Shown in pieces: positions 7,853 through 17,045 of a stretch of 64,000 bases of DNA (position 1 is its first letter; every line of letters starts with the position of its first letter). The notes below the pieces were generated by a model. It searched no databases, was not told where the DNA came from, and worked only from the letters and a program-made list of their open reading frames with translations. The position numbers were made by a program, and so were the translations under genes. This DNA comes from Pseudorhizobium tarimense (lineage in GTDB: Bacteria > Pseudomonadota > Alphaproteobacteria > Rhizobiales > Rhizobiaceae): NCBI RefSeq assembly GCF_022968135.1, contig NZ_JALJRA010000005.1:186001-250000 (forward strand), written 5' to 3'.

Positions 7853-8317
7853 TCACGCCACCTCGTAGGTTCCGGTCAGCGAGGCTTCTGCAAGGCAATG
7901 CTTGCGAGCCTCGTTCCACATCGGCTCGATGCCGGCGACGTCAGGAATGGCCAGGCTCGGGACGTCCAGTGCCGCAAGGCGGAAGTGGTAGTGGTGGACC
8001 CCATGACCCTGCGGTGGCTGGGGACCATCATACCTGCCGTTGCCGAAGTCGTTTCTGGAAAAACGAGGAGCGCCCCCTGGAGCGGTGTCGGCGCTTTCCG
8101 GCAGTCCCTCCCAACTGGCGGCGATATTGAATGCTCCGCAGTGCCGGAATGTGCCGCTTGGCGCGTCCGGGTCTTCGACGATCAGAACGAAGCTTCTCGT
8201 GCCCGCCGGTGCGCCGGCCCATTTCAGGGGAGGCATCAGGTTTTCTCCCAGCCGCGTGTGCTTGTCGGGCAACCGTTCGCCTTCTGCGAAAGCCGGGCTT
8301 ATCAGCGTCATCGCCAT
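7853..8317 (-). CDS. YbhB/YbcL-type phosphatidylethanolamine-binding (PEBP, Raf kinase inhibitor-like) protein
   Basis: A 154-residue protein of normal family length with the PEBP signature: ENLMPPLKWAGAPAGTRSFV, VEDPDAPSGTFRHCG (ligand-pocket DPDAP) and GVHHYHFRLAALD. No signal peptide, so cytosolic. Bacterial members bind small anionic ligands, but the physiological role is unclear. ATG 8317 follows GAGGAGG at 5-nt spacing. An exact GGAAC-N17-GTT promoter lies 40 bp upstream, pointing to general-stress control. Confidence 0.9.
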   Translation of the reverse strand: MAMTLISPAFAEGERLPDKHTRLGENLMPPLKWAGAPAGTRSFVLIVEDPDAPSGTFRHCGAFNIAASWEGLPESADTAPGGAPRFSRNDFGNGRYDGPQPPQGHGVHHYHFRLAALDVPSLAIPDVAGIEPMWNEARKHCLAEASLTGTYEVA

Positions 8318-8356
8318 TTCAACCTCCTCTTCGGTGATCCGTGCTTGCCCGCACCG

Positions 8357-8381
8357 AACACTATCTGGATGGCTCGGTTCC
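8357..8381 (-). promoter_or_regulatory. EcfG/RpoE2-type promoter (GGAAC-N17-GTT) for the PEBP gene
   Basis: Minus-strand GGAAC (8381-8377) and GTT (8359-8357) with a 17-base spacer, 40 bp before ATG 8317, in the short gap after the AI-2E-type transporter gene. Confidence 0.6.
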
Positions 8382-8387
8382 CAAGAA

Positions 8388-9455
8388 CTATGGTTGCTTG
8401 GAGGCGCGGGCGGGGGCGCCCTGCCTCTCTTCGGTGAAGATGCCCCAGGCGGAGATGAACAGGGCGGCGACCAGGGGCCCCAGAACGAACCCGTTGATGC
8501 CGATAAGCGATATGCCGCCGATCGTCGAAATCAGGACGATGTAATCGGGGAGTTTCACTTCCTTGCCAACCAAAGGCGGGCGCAGGAGGTTGTCGACCAG
8601 GCCGATTCCGAACGCCCCGATCATCACGAGGATCACCGCCTTGATCCAGTAACCGGCCAGGGCGAGATAGATGGCGGTCGGCACCCATACCAGGGCGGCT
8701 CCAACGGCGGGCAGAAGCGAAAGGAAGCTCATCACCACACCCCATAGAAGGGCGGGCTGGACACCGAGCGCCCAGAAGGTGACGCCGCCGATCGCACCCT
8801 GGATGATGGCGATGATGACGTTGCCGCGGACGGTCGCACGGACAACGGAGGTGAACTTGGCGGTGAACTTGCTCGTATGTCCGTCGCTCAACGGCATCGA
8901 GCGCCTGATGGTGCGCGCGAGCGCGCGACCGTCACGAAACAGGAAGAACAGCAGGTAGAGCATGATCCCGAAGGCAATGATGAACTGGACCGTGTTCTGA
9001 CCGACGGTGAGGGCGCGACCAGCGAAGAAGCTGCCACCGCGCATCAGCACGCTTGAGATGCGTTCCTGCATCTCCGCAAAACCATCGAGCTCCAGTGTCT
9101 CCAGACGCTCTTGAACAAAAAGCGGAAGCGACTGCTGGGCTTGGGTGAGCAATTGGCGCAGGTCGATCTCGCCGCTGTTGATCCGCTGGTAGAGCTCGTT
9201 TCCTTGTTGAACGAGTGAGGCCAGAATGATCAAGCCCGGCACGATGACCAGGCAGAGGCAGATCAGGACGGATAAGGCGGCGGCCGCATTGTACCGCCCA
9301 CTCAGCGCGCGTTCAATCCGCATATGCAGCGGGTAGAAGATGATCGCGAAGACAAGTGCCCAGAAGATCGCGGAATAAAACGGCAAGATGACCGCTATGA
9401 AGGCGAGCGTGACAAGCACCAGGAGAACATAGAAGCCGACCCGCTCGGTACCCAT
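8388..9455 (-). CDS. AI-2E family transporter (PerM/YdiK type)
   Basis: About 355 residues with roughly seven or eight membrane segments. It starts with MGTERVGFYVLLVLVTLAFI and has the family's central coiled periplasmic region and C-terminal blocks (IPTAIYLALAGYW-like region, DNLLRPPLVG, GISLIGINGFVLGPLVAALF). Members are exporters or Na+/H+ antiporters; AI-2 transport is not general. ATG 9455 with GGAG 5 nt upstream is chosen. An ORF start at 9566 would place the promoter site at 9483-9507 inside the gene. Confidence 0.88.
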   Translation of the reverse strand: MGTERVGFYVLLVLVTLAFIAVILPFYSAIFWALVFAIIFYPLHMRIERALSGRYNAAAALSVLICLCLVIVPGLIILASLVQQGNELYQRINSGEIDLRQLLTQAQQSLPLFVQERLETLELDGFAEMQERISSVLMRGGSFFAGRALTVGQNTVQFIIAFGIMLYLLFFLFRDGRALARTIRRSMPLSDGHTSKFTAKFTSVVRATVRGNVIIAIIQGAIGGVTFWALGVQPALLWGVVMSFLSLLPAVGAALVWVPTAIYLALAGYWIKAVILVMIGAFGIGLVDNLLRPPLVGKEVKLPDYIVLISTIGGISLIGINGFVLGPLVAALFISAWGIFTEERQGAPARASKQP

Positions 9456-9482
9456 TCCAACTCCATCCGCTCCAAAGCCGCC

Positions 9483-9507
9483 GGAACAAGCCCCGAAGAT
9501 ATCTGTT
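9483..9507. promoter_or_regulatory. Two-way EcfG/RpoE2-type promoter site
   Basis: Plus strand: GGAAC (9483-9487)-N17-GTT (9505-9507), reading toward the FUSC pseudogene. The same bases read on the minus strand as CGAAC-N17-GTT, whose -10 lies 30 bp before the transporter start at 9455. One near-palindromic element could therefore serve both divergent genes; the minus reading has one -35 mismatch. Confidence 0.5.
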
Positions 9508-9638
9508 CGATCCCTGTCAGAAATCAAGCTTTCAAAGCGAAATTCAACCTCGGCCGGAAGGGGCACGGGCCGCGCTGGCCATAGGCTGTGCGCTCTGTCT
9601 TTACCGCAGGGCTGCTATCCATGTGGAGGATATCAACG

Positions 9639-10806
9639 GTGTCCATCGTCACCGGCGAGCGCCGCCATCAAACGAAAGAAGGGAAATGTGGGTGGAAGCT
9701 CTTTGCGAGCCTCCGGCGCAACAACTGGCAAAAAAATGTCAGGGTCGCCTTGCAATCCGCCGGTTCGCCGTTGTCGCCTATGTTTCGGCTCGGGCAGTGG
9801 GACTGCCGGAGGCATCCTGGGCGGTCTTTTCTGCCTTGTTCGTGGTCCACTCGAACATTGGCGGTACGGTGCATAACGCGACCAGCGCCTGCTGGGCGGG
9901 GCCATAGGCCTTGCTCTTGGTCTTGCGGCAGTCAGTCTGTTCGGTCGGGACCCATGGGCCACGGTTGTGGCGCTCGTTGCGGGAACAAGCTGTATGACGC
10001 TGATATCGAGCATGAGCGCCTGCCTGAGCTATGGTCTGCTGGCCGTGACAATGCTGATCCTGGCGCCGGGAAGTGAACCTTATGAAGGGGCGTTGCTGAA
10101 GGCCGTGGAGATCGGCGTTGGCTGCTTGAGTGGCGTCGCCGTCACAGCGCTCCTGTTCCCCAGGCGGGCGCATCGGGAGGCGGATCATCATCTGGCGAAA
10201 GTTGCCAGATCCTGTGCCCCAATCCTCGAGGAATCGCTGAAGTCGATCGAAACGCAGGAGCTGAAGGACTTGCAGAGTGCCCATGACCATGTGGAGCAGC
10301 AGTTGCAGCTTGCGCGCGCCTCCTCGCTTCAGTCTCGGCCTCACTTGCGCTCGCCGTCCAATGTCCATCGACTGCGCGACGAGCTTCGCAGGAAGCTCGA
10401 ACGGCTTTGGTATACCTTGGCCCTCGTCGATCGGCTGAGGGATGCTTTTGCCTCGTCGCCCCCTCCACCGGAGGTGAAGCAGGCAAGCGAGGCAGCACGG
10501 CGAGCGATGACCGAAAGGCTGAATCGCATCGCAGATTTGCTTGAAGGCCAGCAGGTGAAGAAGAAGAATTTGGCGGAGCGAGATCGGGTAGAGCCGGGTG
10601 TGAGCGGCAGACGGAACGACTCGGGATCGTTCCTTTTCAGCTTCGCCTGCGGCGAGATCGAAGCAGCCATCGACGATGTGGTCGAGACGGGCCCAGGATC
10701 TTCCACGACCGATGATCGGTCAGTGAGTTTAGCCAAGATGACGAAGTCACCTCCGGCGAGGCAGTCGCTCAAGTGGAAGAGCCGCCTTGGCAAGGCGGCT
10801 CTTTAA
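9639..10806 (+). pseudogene. FUSC/aromatic acid exporter-type membrane protein, two frameshifts
   Basis: Three frames in order rebuild one FUSC protein: LFASLRRNNWQKNVRVALQS, then AVVAYVSARAVGLPEASWAV and FSALFVVHSNIGGTVHNAT, then RLLGGAIGLALGLAAVSLFG through CMTLISSMSACLSYGLLAV and a cytosolic helical tail. Single missing bases near 9765 and near 9882 (ACC-AGC where ACC CAG is expected) break it. It begins with GTG 9639 after GGAGG, or ATG 9621. The last frame runs into the terminator hairpin and stops at 10806. The 279-residue C-terminal part starting at 9967 could be translated alone but lacks the first membrane segments. Confidence 0.78.
10777..10803. terminator. 12-bp perfect hairpin between FUSC pseudogene and minE (bidirectional terminator)
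   Basis: AAGAGCCGCCTT (10777-10788), loop GGC, then its exact complement (10792-10803). It lies between convergent genes and probably ends minCDE transcription on the minus strand. No long T run follows on either strand. Confidence 0.65.
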
Positions 10807-10825
10807 ATTGAGAGGAGGGTGGCGC

Positions 10826-11086
10826 TCAAGCTGCCTTCATCGCGCTTGGCAGGGGGATCTCGACTTCGATCTCGAGCACCGAAACATGCTCATCGCGATC
10901 CATGGTCACCTGAACGCGATCGGCATCGACCTGAACATGCTTGGCGATCACTGCGAGGATCTCCTCACGCAAGACGGCGACCAGGTCCGAGCCCGCGGAT
11001 GCGCGTTCGTGAGCGAGAAGGACCTGCAGCCGCTCACGCGCCAGAGGTGCGGATGTTTTTTTACGAAAAAGGCTGAAGATGCTCAT
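10826..11086 (-). CDS. minE: Cell division topological specificity factor MinE
   Basis: 86 residues: an N-terminal membrane/MinD-binding helix region ([20 protein letters not shown]), then [10 protein letters not shown] and the beta-rich dimer domain with [20 protein letters not shown]. MinE drives the MinCD oscillation by stimulating MinD ATPase. The start overlaps the minD stop by 4 bp (ATGA). Length is typical. Confidence 0.97.
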   Translation of the reverse strand: MSIFSLFRKKTSAPLARERLQVLLAHERASAGSDLVAVLREEILAVIAKHVQVDADRVQVTMDRDEHVSVLEIEVEIPLPSAMKAA

Positions 11087-11898
11087 GCGGCCTTCCTTCC
11101 GAAGATTTTGCCCAGGAAGCCTCGCTTGTCACCAGGGATGGTGATCGGCAGCGTCTCCCCGGCCAAGCGGCGGGCTGCGTCAAAATAGGCCATGGCCGGA
11201 GCGCTGCGCGCATCCGCCAGGGTAACGGGGGCGCCCACGTTAGATGCCTTGAGAACATCCATGCTCTCGGGGATGATGCCGATAAGCGGAATGGACAGGA
11301 TCTCGAGGACGTCGTCGACCTTCAGCATGTCGCCGCGTTCGGCGCGGTTCGCATCGTAACGGGTGAGGAGGAGGTGCTTTTCCATCCGCTCGCCACGCTC
11401 GGCCTTCAGCGTCTTTGCGTCGAGCAGGCCAATGATGCGATCGGAGTCGCGAACGGAAGAGACTTCCGGATTGGTGACGACAACCGCCATGTCGGCATGA
11501 CGCATGGCAAGCGTGGCGCCCCGTTCGATGCCGGCCGGGCTGTCGCAGATGATCCAGTCGAAGTATTTCTTCAACTCGTTGATGATGCGCTCGACGCCCT
11601 CAGCCGTCAGGTGATCCTTGTCGCGGGTCTGCGACGCAGGCAGGAGGAAGAGCGTCTCCAGGCGCTTGTCGCGGATCAGGGCCTGGGGCAACTTGGCGTC
11701 GCCCTGGATGACGTTGACCATGTCGTAGACGACGCGTCGTTCTGCGCCCATCACGAGGTCGAGGTTGCGCAGCCCGACGTCGAAGTCGACGACGACGACC
11801 TTTTCATTCCTCTGCGCAAGCGCTGCACCCAATGCAGCCGTCGACGTGGTCTTGCCGACGCCGCCCTTGCCGGAGGTGACTACAATGACCTTCCCCAT
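11083..11898 (-). CDS. minD: Septum site-determining ATPase MinD
   Basis: 271 residues starting [20 protein letters not shown], the deviant Walker A motif of ParA/MinD ATPases. [20 protein letters not shown] and [18 protein letters not shown] are MinD hallmarks. The C-terminus ([12 protein letters not shown]) is the amphipathic membrane-targeting helix. The start at 11898 is chosen by homology over upstream codons. Middle gene of minCDE. Confidence 0.97.
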   Translation of the reverse strand: MGKVIVVTSGKGGVGKTTSTAALGAALAQRNEKVVVVDFDVGLRNLDLVMGAERRVVYDMVNVIQGDAKLPQALIRDKRLETLFLLPASQTRDKDHLTAEGVERIINELKKYFDWIICDSPAGIERGATLAMRHADMAVVVTNPEVSSVRDSDRIIGLLDAKTLKAERGERMEKHLLLTRYDANRAERGDMLKVDDVLEILSIPLIGIIPESMDVLKASNVGAPVTLADARSAPAMAYFDAARRLAGETLPITIPGDKRGFLGKIFGRKAA

Positions 11899-11930
11899 AC
11901 TGCTCTCCTGTTTACGCTGGCCGCCCCGGC

Positions 11931-12662
11931 TCAGCTGAGTGTTTCTGCCATGATAACGTCGCCTTCGAGCCAAAGCTGGACAGGTTGTCCGCGAAGGCTG
12001 GGCGCCATGTCCTCGGCCATCTGGTAGATGCCGTCGATTGCCAGCAGCTCCGCCTCAAGTTTGCGGCAGAAGATGCGGGCCGATGAATTGCCAACGGAAC
12101 CCGCCATCACTCGTCCGCGGAGCGCGCCGTAGATGTGCACGGAACCGCCTGCAATGATCTCCGCGCCGGATGCGACCGAACCCACCACCGTCACGTCACC
12201 TTCCGGGAAGATGACGGACTGCCCCGATCTCACCGGCTCATGGATAACGATCGACTGCGTTTGTCCCCGTGGTTCCTTGGTCGCTGGCTTCGCGGGTTGG
12301 ACCGGCTCCGCCGCCGCCGATTCAGCCGAAGGTTGCTCGAAGTCGGCAACTGGGCGCCCGCCTTTCAGGAGCGGCGGCATACCGGGGCCGAGCATCGATG
12401 GGCGCGCGCCCTCAATACCCATGATGCTGACATTGCGCTGCCCAAGCCCAGAGATCAGCTCCGTCAGCTGTGTGCGGTCGATTGCCAGATCGGTGACATC
12501 GAGCACGACAGGACGACCCAGGAAGAACCCTGCCGAGCGAGCGGCAAGATCGTCCAGTCGAAGCAGCCACTCGTCGAGGGGCAGATCAGGGGAAAGGACG
12601 ACTGCCAGGAAGGAGCGGCCTTTGATGCGGATCGAGCGGGAATCGGTTAGCACTTTGGTCAT
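11931..12662 (-). CDS. minC: Septum site-determining protein MinC
   Basis: 243 residues starting MTKVLTDSRSIRIKGRSFLA. It has an N-terminal FtsZ-inhibiting domain, a proline/alanine-rich linker (about residues 115-150), and a C-terminal right-handed beta-helix domain (VVGSVASGAEIIAGGSVHIY, GALRGRVMAG) that binds MinD and dimerises. ATG 12662 is chosen. A TTG at 12710 is in frame but falls in the CtrA-type box, so it is unlikely to be translated. First gene of the minCDE operon. Confidence 0.95.
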   Translation of the reverse strand: MTKVLTDSRSIRIKGRSFLAVVLSPDLPLDEWLLRLDDLAARSAGFFLGRPVVLDVTDLAIDRTQLTELISGLGQRNVSIMGIEGARPSMLGPGMPPLLKGGRPVADFEQPSAESAAAEPVQPAKPATKEPRGQTQSIVIHEPVRSGQSVIFPEGDVTVVGSVASGAEIIAGGSVHIYGALRGRVMAGSVGNSSARIFCRKLEAELLAIDGIYQMAEDMAPSLRGQPVQLWLEGDVIMAETLS

Positions 12663-12703
12663 CTTGGTGAATAATGTGTGACCAATGTGTACCGGCGATA
12701 TGG

Positions 12704-12719
12704 TTAACAAATAGTTAAC
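12704..12719 (-). promoter_or_regulatory. CtrA-type box upstream of minC (TTAA-N7-TTAA)
   Basis: Minus strand reads GTTAACTATTTGTTAACC, two TTAA half-sites with a 7-bp spacer, matching the CtrA consensus TTAA-N7-TTAA(C). It ends 41 bp before the minC ATG. In Sinorhizobium meliloti CtrA is reported to repress the Min system, so this site fits that circuit. Binding here is inferred. Confidence 0.65.
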
Positions 12720-12808
12720 GCGACTGCCGGAGATTAAGAATCACCAGCCTCACCCCGCCGTTTCAGCCTGTGCCCCAGGTGAGCGCGACCCGCTGCGGTT
12801 ACGTTCGC

Positions 12809-13333
12809 TTATCCTGGACGACAGGCGATCTCCAGAGCCGGATCAGCTGGATGCAGATCCGCCCACTGTGCACCCGTGATCGCGCCGTCTTCCGCCACCG
12901 AAATGTCGTTGCCGAGGAGGTCGGCGCGTCGGGCGTTGTTGCAGTCGAAGACGACCTTCACCCGAGCCGAAGGCTGCCACCGGGCCGCAAGAAGCAGGTC
13001 GACCATCACCTGCCCGGGCTGACCTGGATGGCGCTGCGCCGTCCTCAGATCGACTGCGGTGAAGCGGTTGACCACAGGGGCGTAATAGGTCCACGGACGC
13101 CACGCTGCGCGGTCTTCATTCGTCCAGGCGACCTCGACACCATCAGGCATTGCGAACTCGGCCCGCGAAAACCAGCTGTATTCGCTCCAGAGCGCATATG
13201 AGAGCATGCCGAGGCCCGCCGCAGCAGGAATGATCCACTTCGGCAAGCTGCCGCGGCTTAACCAGCGAACCGCCATCGCCACCCCGGCGATCGCAAGACC
13301 GGCTACGACAGCAGCGATCAGTTCGAACAGCAT
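12809..13333 (-). CDS. Conserved hypothetical membrane-anchored protein
   Basis: 174 residues with two N-terminal membrane segments (LIAAVVAGLAIAGVAMAV and IIPAAAGLGMLSYALW), then a soluble, probably periplasmic domain. The soluble domain contains AWRPWTYYAPVVNRFTAVDL and a Cys near the end (IACRPG). It starts 13 bp after the DUF294 gene stop and is likely co-transcribed. No enzymatic motif recognised. Confidence 0.7.
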   Translation of the reverse strand: MLFELIAAVVAGLAIAGVAMAVRWLSRGSLPKWIIPAAAGLGMLSYALWSEYSWFSRAEFAMPDGVEVAWTNEDRAAWRPWTYYAPVVNRFTAVDLRTAQRHPGQPGQVMVDLLLAARWQPSARVKVVFDCNNARRADLLGNDISVAEDGAITGAQWADLHPADPALEIACRPG

Positions 13334-13346
13334 CTAGGGGGTCCTC

Positions 13347-15173
13347 TCAAGATCTGGCCGCGCGACCGTTGGCCAACGCAGATTGCATGGTTCGCACGAC
13401 GACGAAAGCGTCACGAAGGTGAGACCGCTCGAAATCACCAAGGTCATACGGGCCGAGATAATTATCTGGACGATTAGCCGCCTTCACCTGCGCCGCTTGG
13501 TTTCGCAGCCGCAGCTCGGCGATCAGGTCATAGGCTGCGATCAAGTCCCGAGCGCCGCTTTCGGAGATGACCGCCGCTTCCTCCGCCGTCAGAAGCCGAG
13601 CACGGGTGTTAACCGCCGTCAGGCGCCCCATCAAGGCGTAGACGCGGCCGACGTCCACCACGGGAACGACCCCGTTGTGCTTCATATCGATCTGGTTGCG
13701 ACGATCGCCCGCGCGCATCGTGGCGAAGCCGCGGAGCAACCCAAGTGGCGGGGCATGCTTCAGGGAGTTGCCGATCATATGCGCGACGAAGATGGAGTTC
13801 TGGCTTGCGTGCTCCAGTGTCTCCGCCTGAAGTTCTTCGAACAGCCTGGCCTCGCCGGCGATGGGGCGCAAGTCGAACATCACGCTCGCCAGCATCTGCG
13901 CCATCGGCTCGGGGGTTTCGATCCATTGCCGGAAATACTCGCGCCAAACCCTCACCGGCTGGCACCAGCGCCGGTTGGTGGCCATCATGTCGCCCGGGCA
14001 GTAAACGTAGCCGCAGGTGTCGAGGCCATCACTGACGAAGCGGGCGAGATGTTCAAACCAGCCGCGGTGACTTTCGTTGAAGCTGTCGTCGATGAAGATG
14101 CAGTTGTCCTGATCGCTCACGCTCGTCTGTTCCTGTCGTCCCTGGCTGCCGCAGGCGAGCCAGAGGTAGGGGAGAGGCGGAGGGCCGAATTCCTCCTCAG
14201 CGAGAGAAATTAGACGCCGGGTCGCCGCATCCGCTATGTCGGTTATGAGACGCGTCACCACCTCATGTGCATGGTTGCCCCCCACCAGTTGTACCAGCAG
14301 TTGCGGGATGCGAGCGGTTATCTTCGAGAGCTCCGTGGCGCTTGTGGCGCGGGCCACTTCGCCCACCATGGAGGCCGATGAGATGGCCTGGTAGCGGGTG
14401 AGGTCGGTTTGCGTGACCATGCCGATGACGCGCTCACCGTCCATGATCGGCATATGCGCGATCCGGCGCTCAAGCATGATGTTGAGAACATCGGACACCA
14501 ACGCCCCTTCTTCGAGGCCCACGGGCGCAGATGTCATGACTGCTAAGACGGGCGTCGCTGCAGGCTCAAGGCCCTCCGCCAGAACGCGCGCGGTAAGATC
14601 CCCGGTCGTGATGATGCCGACAAGACGTTTGTCATCGACGACACAGAGGCTGGAGACGCGCCGATCGCGCATCAGCGCCGCTGCAGCCTGTACCGTATCG
14701 GTCGGCATACAGGCGATTGGTGGCGAGGACATGAGGTCTGCGACCTTGCGGAAGGCTAGGTCGCTGCGCCGGTTGTCGCTCGCTTTGCCGCGGGTGAAGA
14801 AGCGGCTGTAGACGGGATGCTCGTTCGTCAGCCGCCGGAACTCGGCAGCAGGCAACACGAGCAGTAACGCGTCGGTCAGGGCGCTGGCATTGGTCGCCGC
14901 TCGGCCATCGGCGAGAAGTCCTCGCTCCCCGAGCGTGTTGCGTGGGAATAGTTGTGAAATGAGGCTGCCGGACGAGTCCCTGACCTCAACGCTTCCGTCC
15001 ATGATGAGGAAGAGCCCAGGGAGCTGCTCGTTGAGGGCATAGATCTTGCTGCCGGCTTTGAGGTGGAGAGGCTGAAAGCGGCGGATTACGCGCTGCAGTT
15101 CATCCCGCGGCAGACTGTCATACGGATGGACCGTCTCAACGAAGGTGGCGATGTCCGAGGCGGCATCTGCCAT
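13347..15173 (-). CDS. cNMP-binding / CBS / DUF294 nucleotidyltransferase-like signalling protein
   Basis: 608 residues with, in order: a cyclic-nucleotide-binding fold (about 20-130; GLFLIMDGSVEVRD), a CBS pair (about 155-275; VVDDKRLVGIITTGDLTARV and MPIMDGERVIGMVTQTDLT), and a GlnD-like DUF294 nucleotidyltransferase domain. The last shows the ACGSQGRQEQ and SDQDNCIFID motifs, near residues 340-360. The C-terminal helical DUF294_C domain follows. Proteins of this type accompany solute:sodium symporters plus DUF4212 subunits, exactly as here, and are thought to regulate them. A hairpin lies between it and the symporter gene. Confidence 0.9.
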   Translation of the reverse strand: MADAASDIATFVETVHPYDSLPRDELQRVIRRFQPLHLKAGSKIYALNEQLPGLFLIMDGSVEVRDSSGSLISQLFPRNTLGERGLLADGRAATNASALTDALLLVLPAAEFRRLTNEHPVYSRFFTRGKASDNRRSDLAFRKVADLMSSPPIACMPTDTVQAAAALMRDRRVSSLCVVDDKRLVGIITTGDLTARVLAEGLEPAATPVLAVMTSAPVGLEEGALVSDVLNIMLERRIAHMPIMDGERVIGMVTQTDLTRYQAISSASMVGEVARATSATELSKITARIPQLLVQLVGGNHAHEVVTRLITDIADAATRRLISLAEEEFGPPPLPYLWLACGSQGRQEQTSVSDQDNCIFIDDSFNESHRGWFEHLARFVSDGLDTCGYVYCPGDMMATNRRWCQPVRVWREYFRQWIETPEPMAQMLASVMFDLRPIAGEARLFEELQAETLEHASQNSIFVAHMIGNSLKHAPPLGLLRGFATMRAGDRRNQIDMKHNGVVPVVDVGRVYALMGRLTAVNTRARLLTAEEAAVISESGARDLIAAYDLIAELRLRNQAAQVKAANRPDNYLGPYDLGDFERSHLRDAFVVVRTMQSALANGRAARS

Positions 15174-15221
15174 TACAAGCCTCTCTCATTTGGCCAACAT
15201 CGGGCGAGCGGCCTGCAGGAA

Positions 15222-15251
15222 AAGAACGGGCGGCTTTCGCCGCCCGTTCTT
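15222..15251 (-). terminator. 12-bp hairpin after the symporter gene
   Basis: AAGAACGGGCGG (15222-15233), loop CTTTCG, exact complement 15240-15251; on the minus strand it is followed by TTTTCC. It sits between the symporter stop and the DUF294 start and probably terminates or attenuates transcription before the DUF294 gene. Confidence 0.75.
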
Positions 15252-15265
15252 CGCTCTCGTGGTGA

Positions 15266-17032
15266 TCAGTGTCCGGTCGCCGCACCTGCGCCACGTGGGA
15301 CGCGGATCGACTCTACCAAATCCTGAACATGACGTGGCGGCTCCTGGGTCATTGCCGACAGGCCGAAGGCAACGGCGAAGTTGAGCAGCGCGCCGATCGG
15401 GCCGAATGCTGTCGGCGGGATGCCGAACAGGTAGTTCGCAGGAACGTTCTCCAGCATGTTCGTTCCAGGGATGAAGAACCAGCCCAGGTAGGTGAAAAGG
15501 TAGAGGCAGGTGACGATCAAGCCCACCAGCATGCCTGCCGTCGCGCCGATCGAATTCACGCGCTTGGAGAAGATGCCCATCATCAGGACAGGGAAGATAC
15601 TTGCTGCGGCCAGGCCGAATGCAAGTGCGACCGTCTGTGCCGCAAAGCCCGGAGGGTTGAGACCCAAGAGCGTTGCAACGAAGATTGCGCCCGCCATCGC
15701 GATACGAGCGACCATCAGTTCGCCCTTTTCGGAGATGTTGGGAACAAGCCAGTCCTTCACCAGGTCATGGCTGATTGCCGACGAAATAGCGAGCAGAAGG
15801 CCGGCAGCTGTGGACAACGCGGCGGCAAGACCGCCGGCGGCGATGAGGCCGATGACCCAGCCCGGAAGCTGCGCGATTTCTGGGTTTGCAAGAACCAGGA
15901 TATCGTTGTTGATCGTCAGCTCATTGCCGGACCAGCCACGCTGCGTTGCCGTTTCGTTGAAGCCGGCTGCTGCGTCGTTGTAGTACTGGATGCGGCCGTC
16001 GTTGTTCTTGTCCTCGAACTTCAACAGGCCGGTAACTTCCCAGTTGCGCATCCAGTCGGGGCGCTGTTCATATTCGACAGCCGGCTGTTCGACGCCATTC
16101 GGGAAGATCGTGTCGATGATGTTGAGGCGAGCCATCGCACCAACAGCCGGAGCCGTAAGATAGAGAAGCGCGATGAAGACGAGTGCCCAACCAGCCGACC
16201 AGCGTGCATCAGCCACCCGCGGAACCGTGAAGAAGCGGATGATGACGTGCGGCAGACCGGCCGTACCGATCATCAGCGACAACGTGAACAGCGTCATGTT
16301 CAAGAGCGAGCCCTGGCCGGTATAGGCGTTGAAGCCCAGATCCGTCACCACCTGGTCCAGCTTCTGCAGCAACGGAACGCCTGCTTCCGTATGGGTGGAG
16401 AAGAGGCCGAGCGGCGGAATCGGATTACCGGTGAGCTGGATCGAGATGAAGATCGCCGGAATCGTGTAGGCGATAATCAGAACGACATACTGGGCCACCT
16501 GCGTATAGGTGATGCCCTTCATGCCGCCTAGAACCGCATAGACGAACACGACGGCCGAAGCGATCCACAGACCGGTCGAGACTTCCACTTCGAGGAAGCG
16601 GGAGAAGGCAACGCCAGCGCCGGTCATCTGGCCGATGACGTAGGTCACCGAGATGATGATCAGGCAGATCACGGCAACAAGGCGTGCACCCTGGCTGTAG
16701 AAGCGGTCCCCGATGAACTGCGGAACGGTGTACTTGCCGAACTTGCGCAGGTAGGGAGCCAGAAGCAGGGCGAGCAGCACGTAGCCGCCGGTCCAGCCCA
16801 TGAGATAGGTGGAGTTGATATAGCCAACGCCGGCGATGAGGCCGGCCATGGAGATGAAGGAGGCGGCCGACATCCAGTCTGCAGCCGTCGCCATGCCGTT
16901 CATGACGGGGTGAACGCCGCGGTTAGCGGCGTAGAATTCTGCCGTGGAGCCGGCACGGCTCCAGATGGCGATGCCGATGTAGAGAGCGAAGGACGCCCCT
17001 ACGATCAGCAGATTGAGCGTATATTGATCCAT
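15266..17032 (-). CDS. Solute:sodium symporter (ActP/acetate-permease-like, DUF4212-associated subfamily)
   Basis: 588 residues with about 13 membrane segments of the SSS family. The N-terminus MDQYTLNLLIVGASFALYIG lacks a cleavable signal. Core motifs include ADWMSAASFISMAGLIAG, YTVPQFIGDRFYSQGARL, QMTGAGVAF and GLPHVIIRFFTVP. A long hydrophilic insert (about 325-370, VEYEQRPDWMRNWEV) is typical of the subfamily paired with DUF4212. Substrate likely acetate or another short organic acid, not shown. It follows the DUF4212 gene by 13 bp. Confidence 0.93.
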   Translation of the reverse strand: MDQYTLNLLIVGASFALYIGIAIWSRAGSTAEFYAANRGVHPVMNGMATAADWMSAASFISMAGLIAGVGYINSTYLMGWTGGYVLLALLLAPYLRKFGKYTVPQFIGDRFYSQGARLVAVICLIIISVTYVIGQMTGAGVAFSRFLEVEVSTGLWIASAVVFVYAVLGGMKGITYTQVAQYVVLIIAYTIPAIFISIQLTGNPIPPLGLFSTHTEAGVPLLQKLDQVVTDLGFNAYTGQGSLLNMTLFTLSLMIGTAGLPHVIIRFFTVPRVADARWSAGWALVFIALLYLTAPAVGAMARLNIIDTIFPNGVEQPAVEYEQRPDWMRNWEVTGLLKFEDKNNDGRIQYYNDAAAGFNETATQRGWSGNELTINNDILVLANPEIAQLPGWVIGLIAAGGLAAALSTAAGLLLAISSAISHDLVKDWLVPNISEKGELMVARIAMAGAIFVATLLGLNPPGFAAQTVALAFGLAAASIFPVLMMGIFSKRVNSIGATAGMLVGLIVTCLYLFTYLGWFFIPGTNMLENVPANYLFGIPPTAFGPIGALLNFAVAFGLSAMTQEPPRHVQDLVESIRVPRGAGAATGH

Positions 17033-17045
17033 AATGAGCTCCGCC

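Noticed and set aside
12663-12710. TTG 12710 as minC start
   Set aside because: It lies within the CtrA-type box and the added residues do not resemble MinC N-termini.
15269-16531. Plus-strand frame of 420 codons opposite the symporter gene
   Set aside because: Arginine/glutamate-rich low-complexity translation without motifs; the minus frame is a clear SSS transporter.
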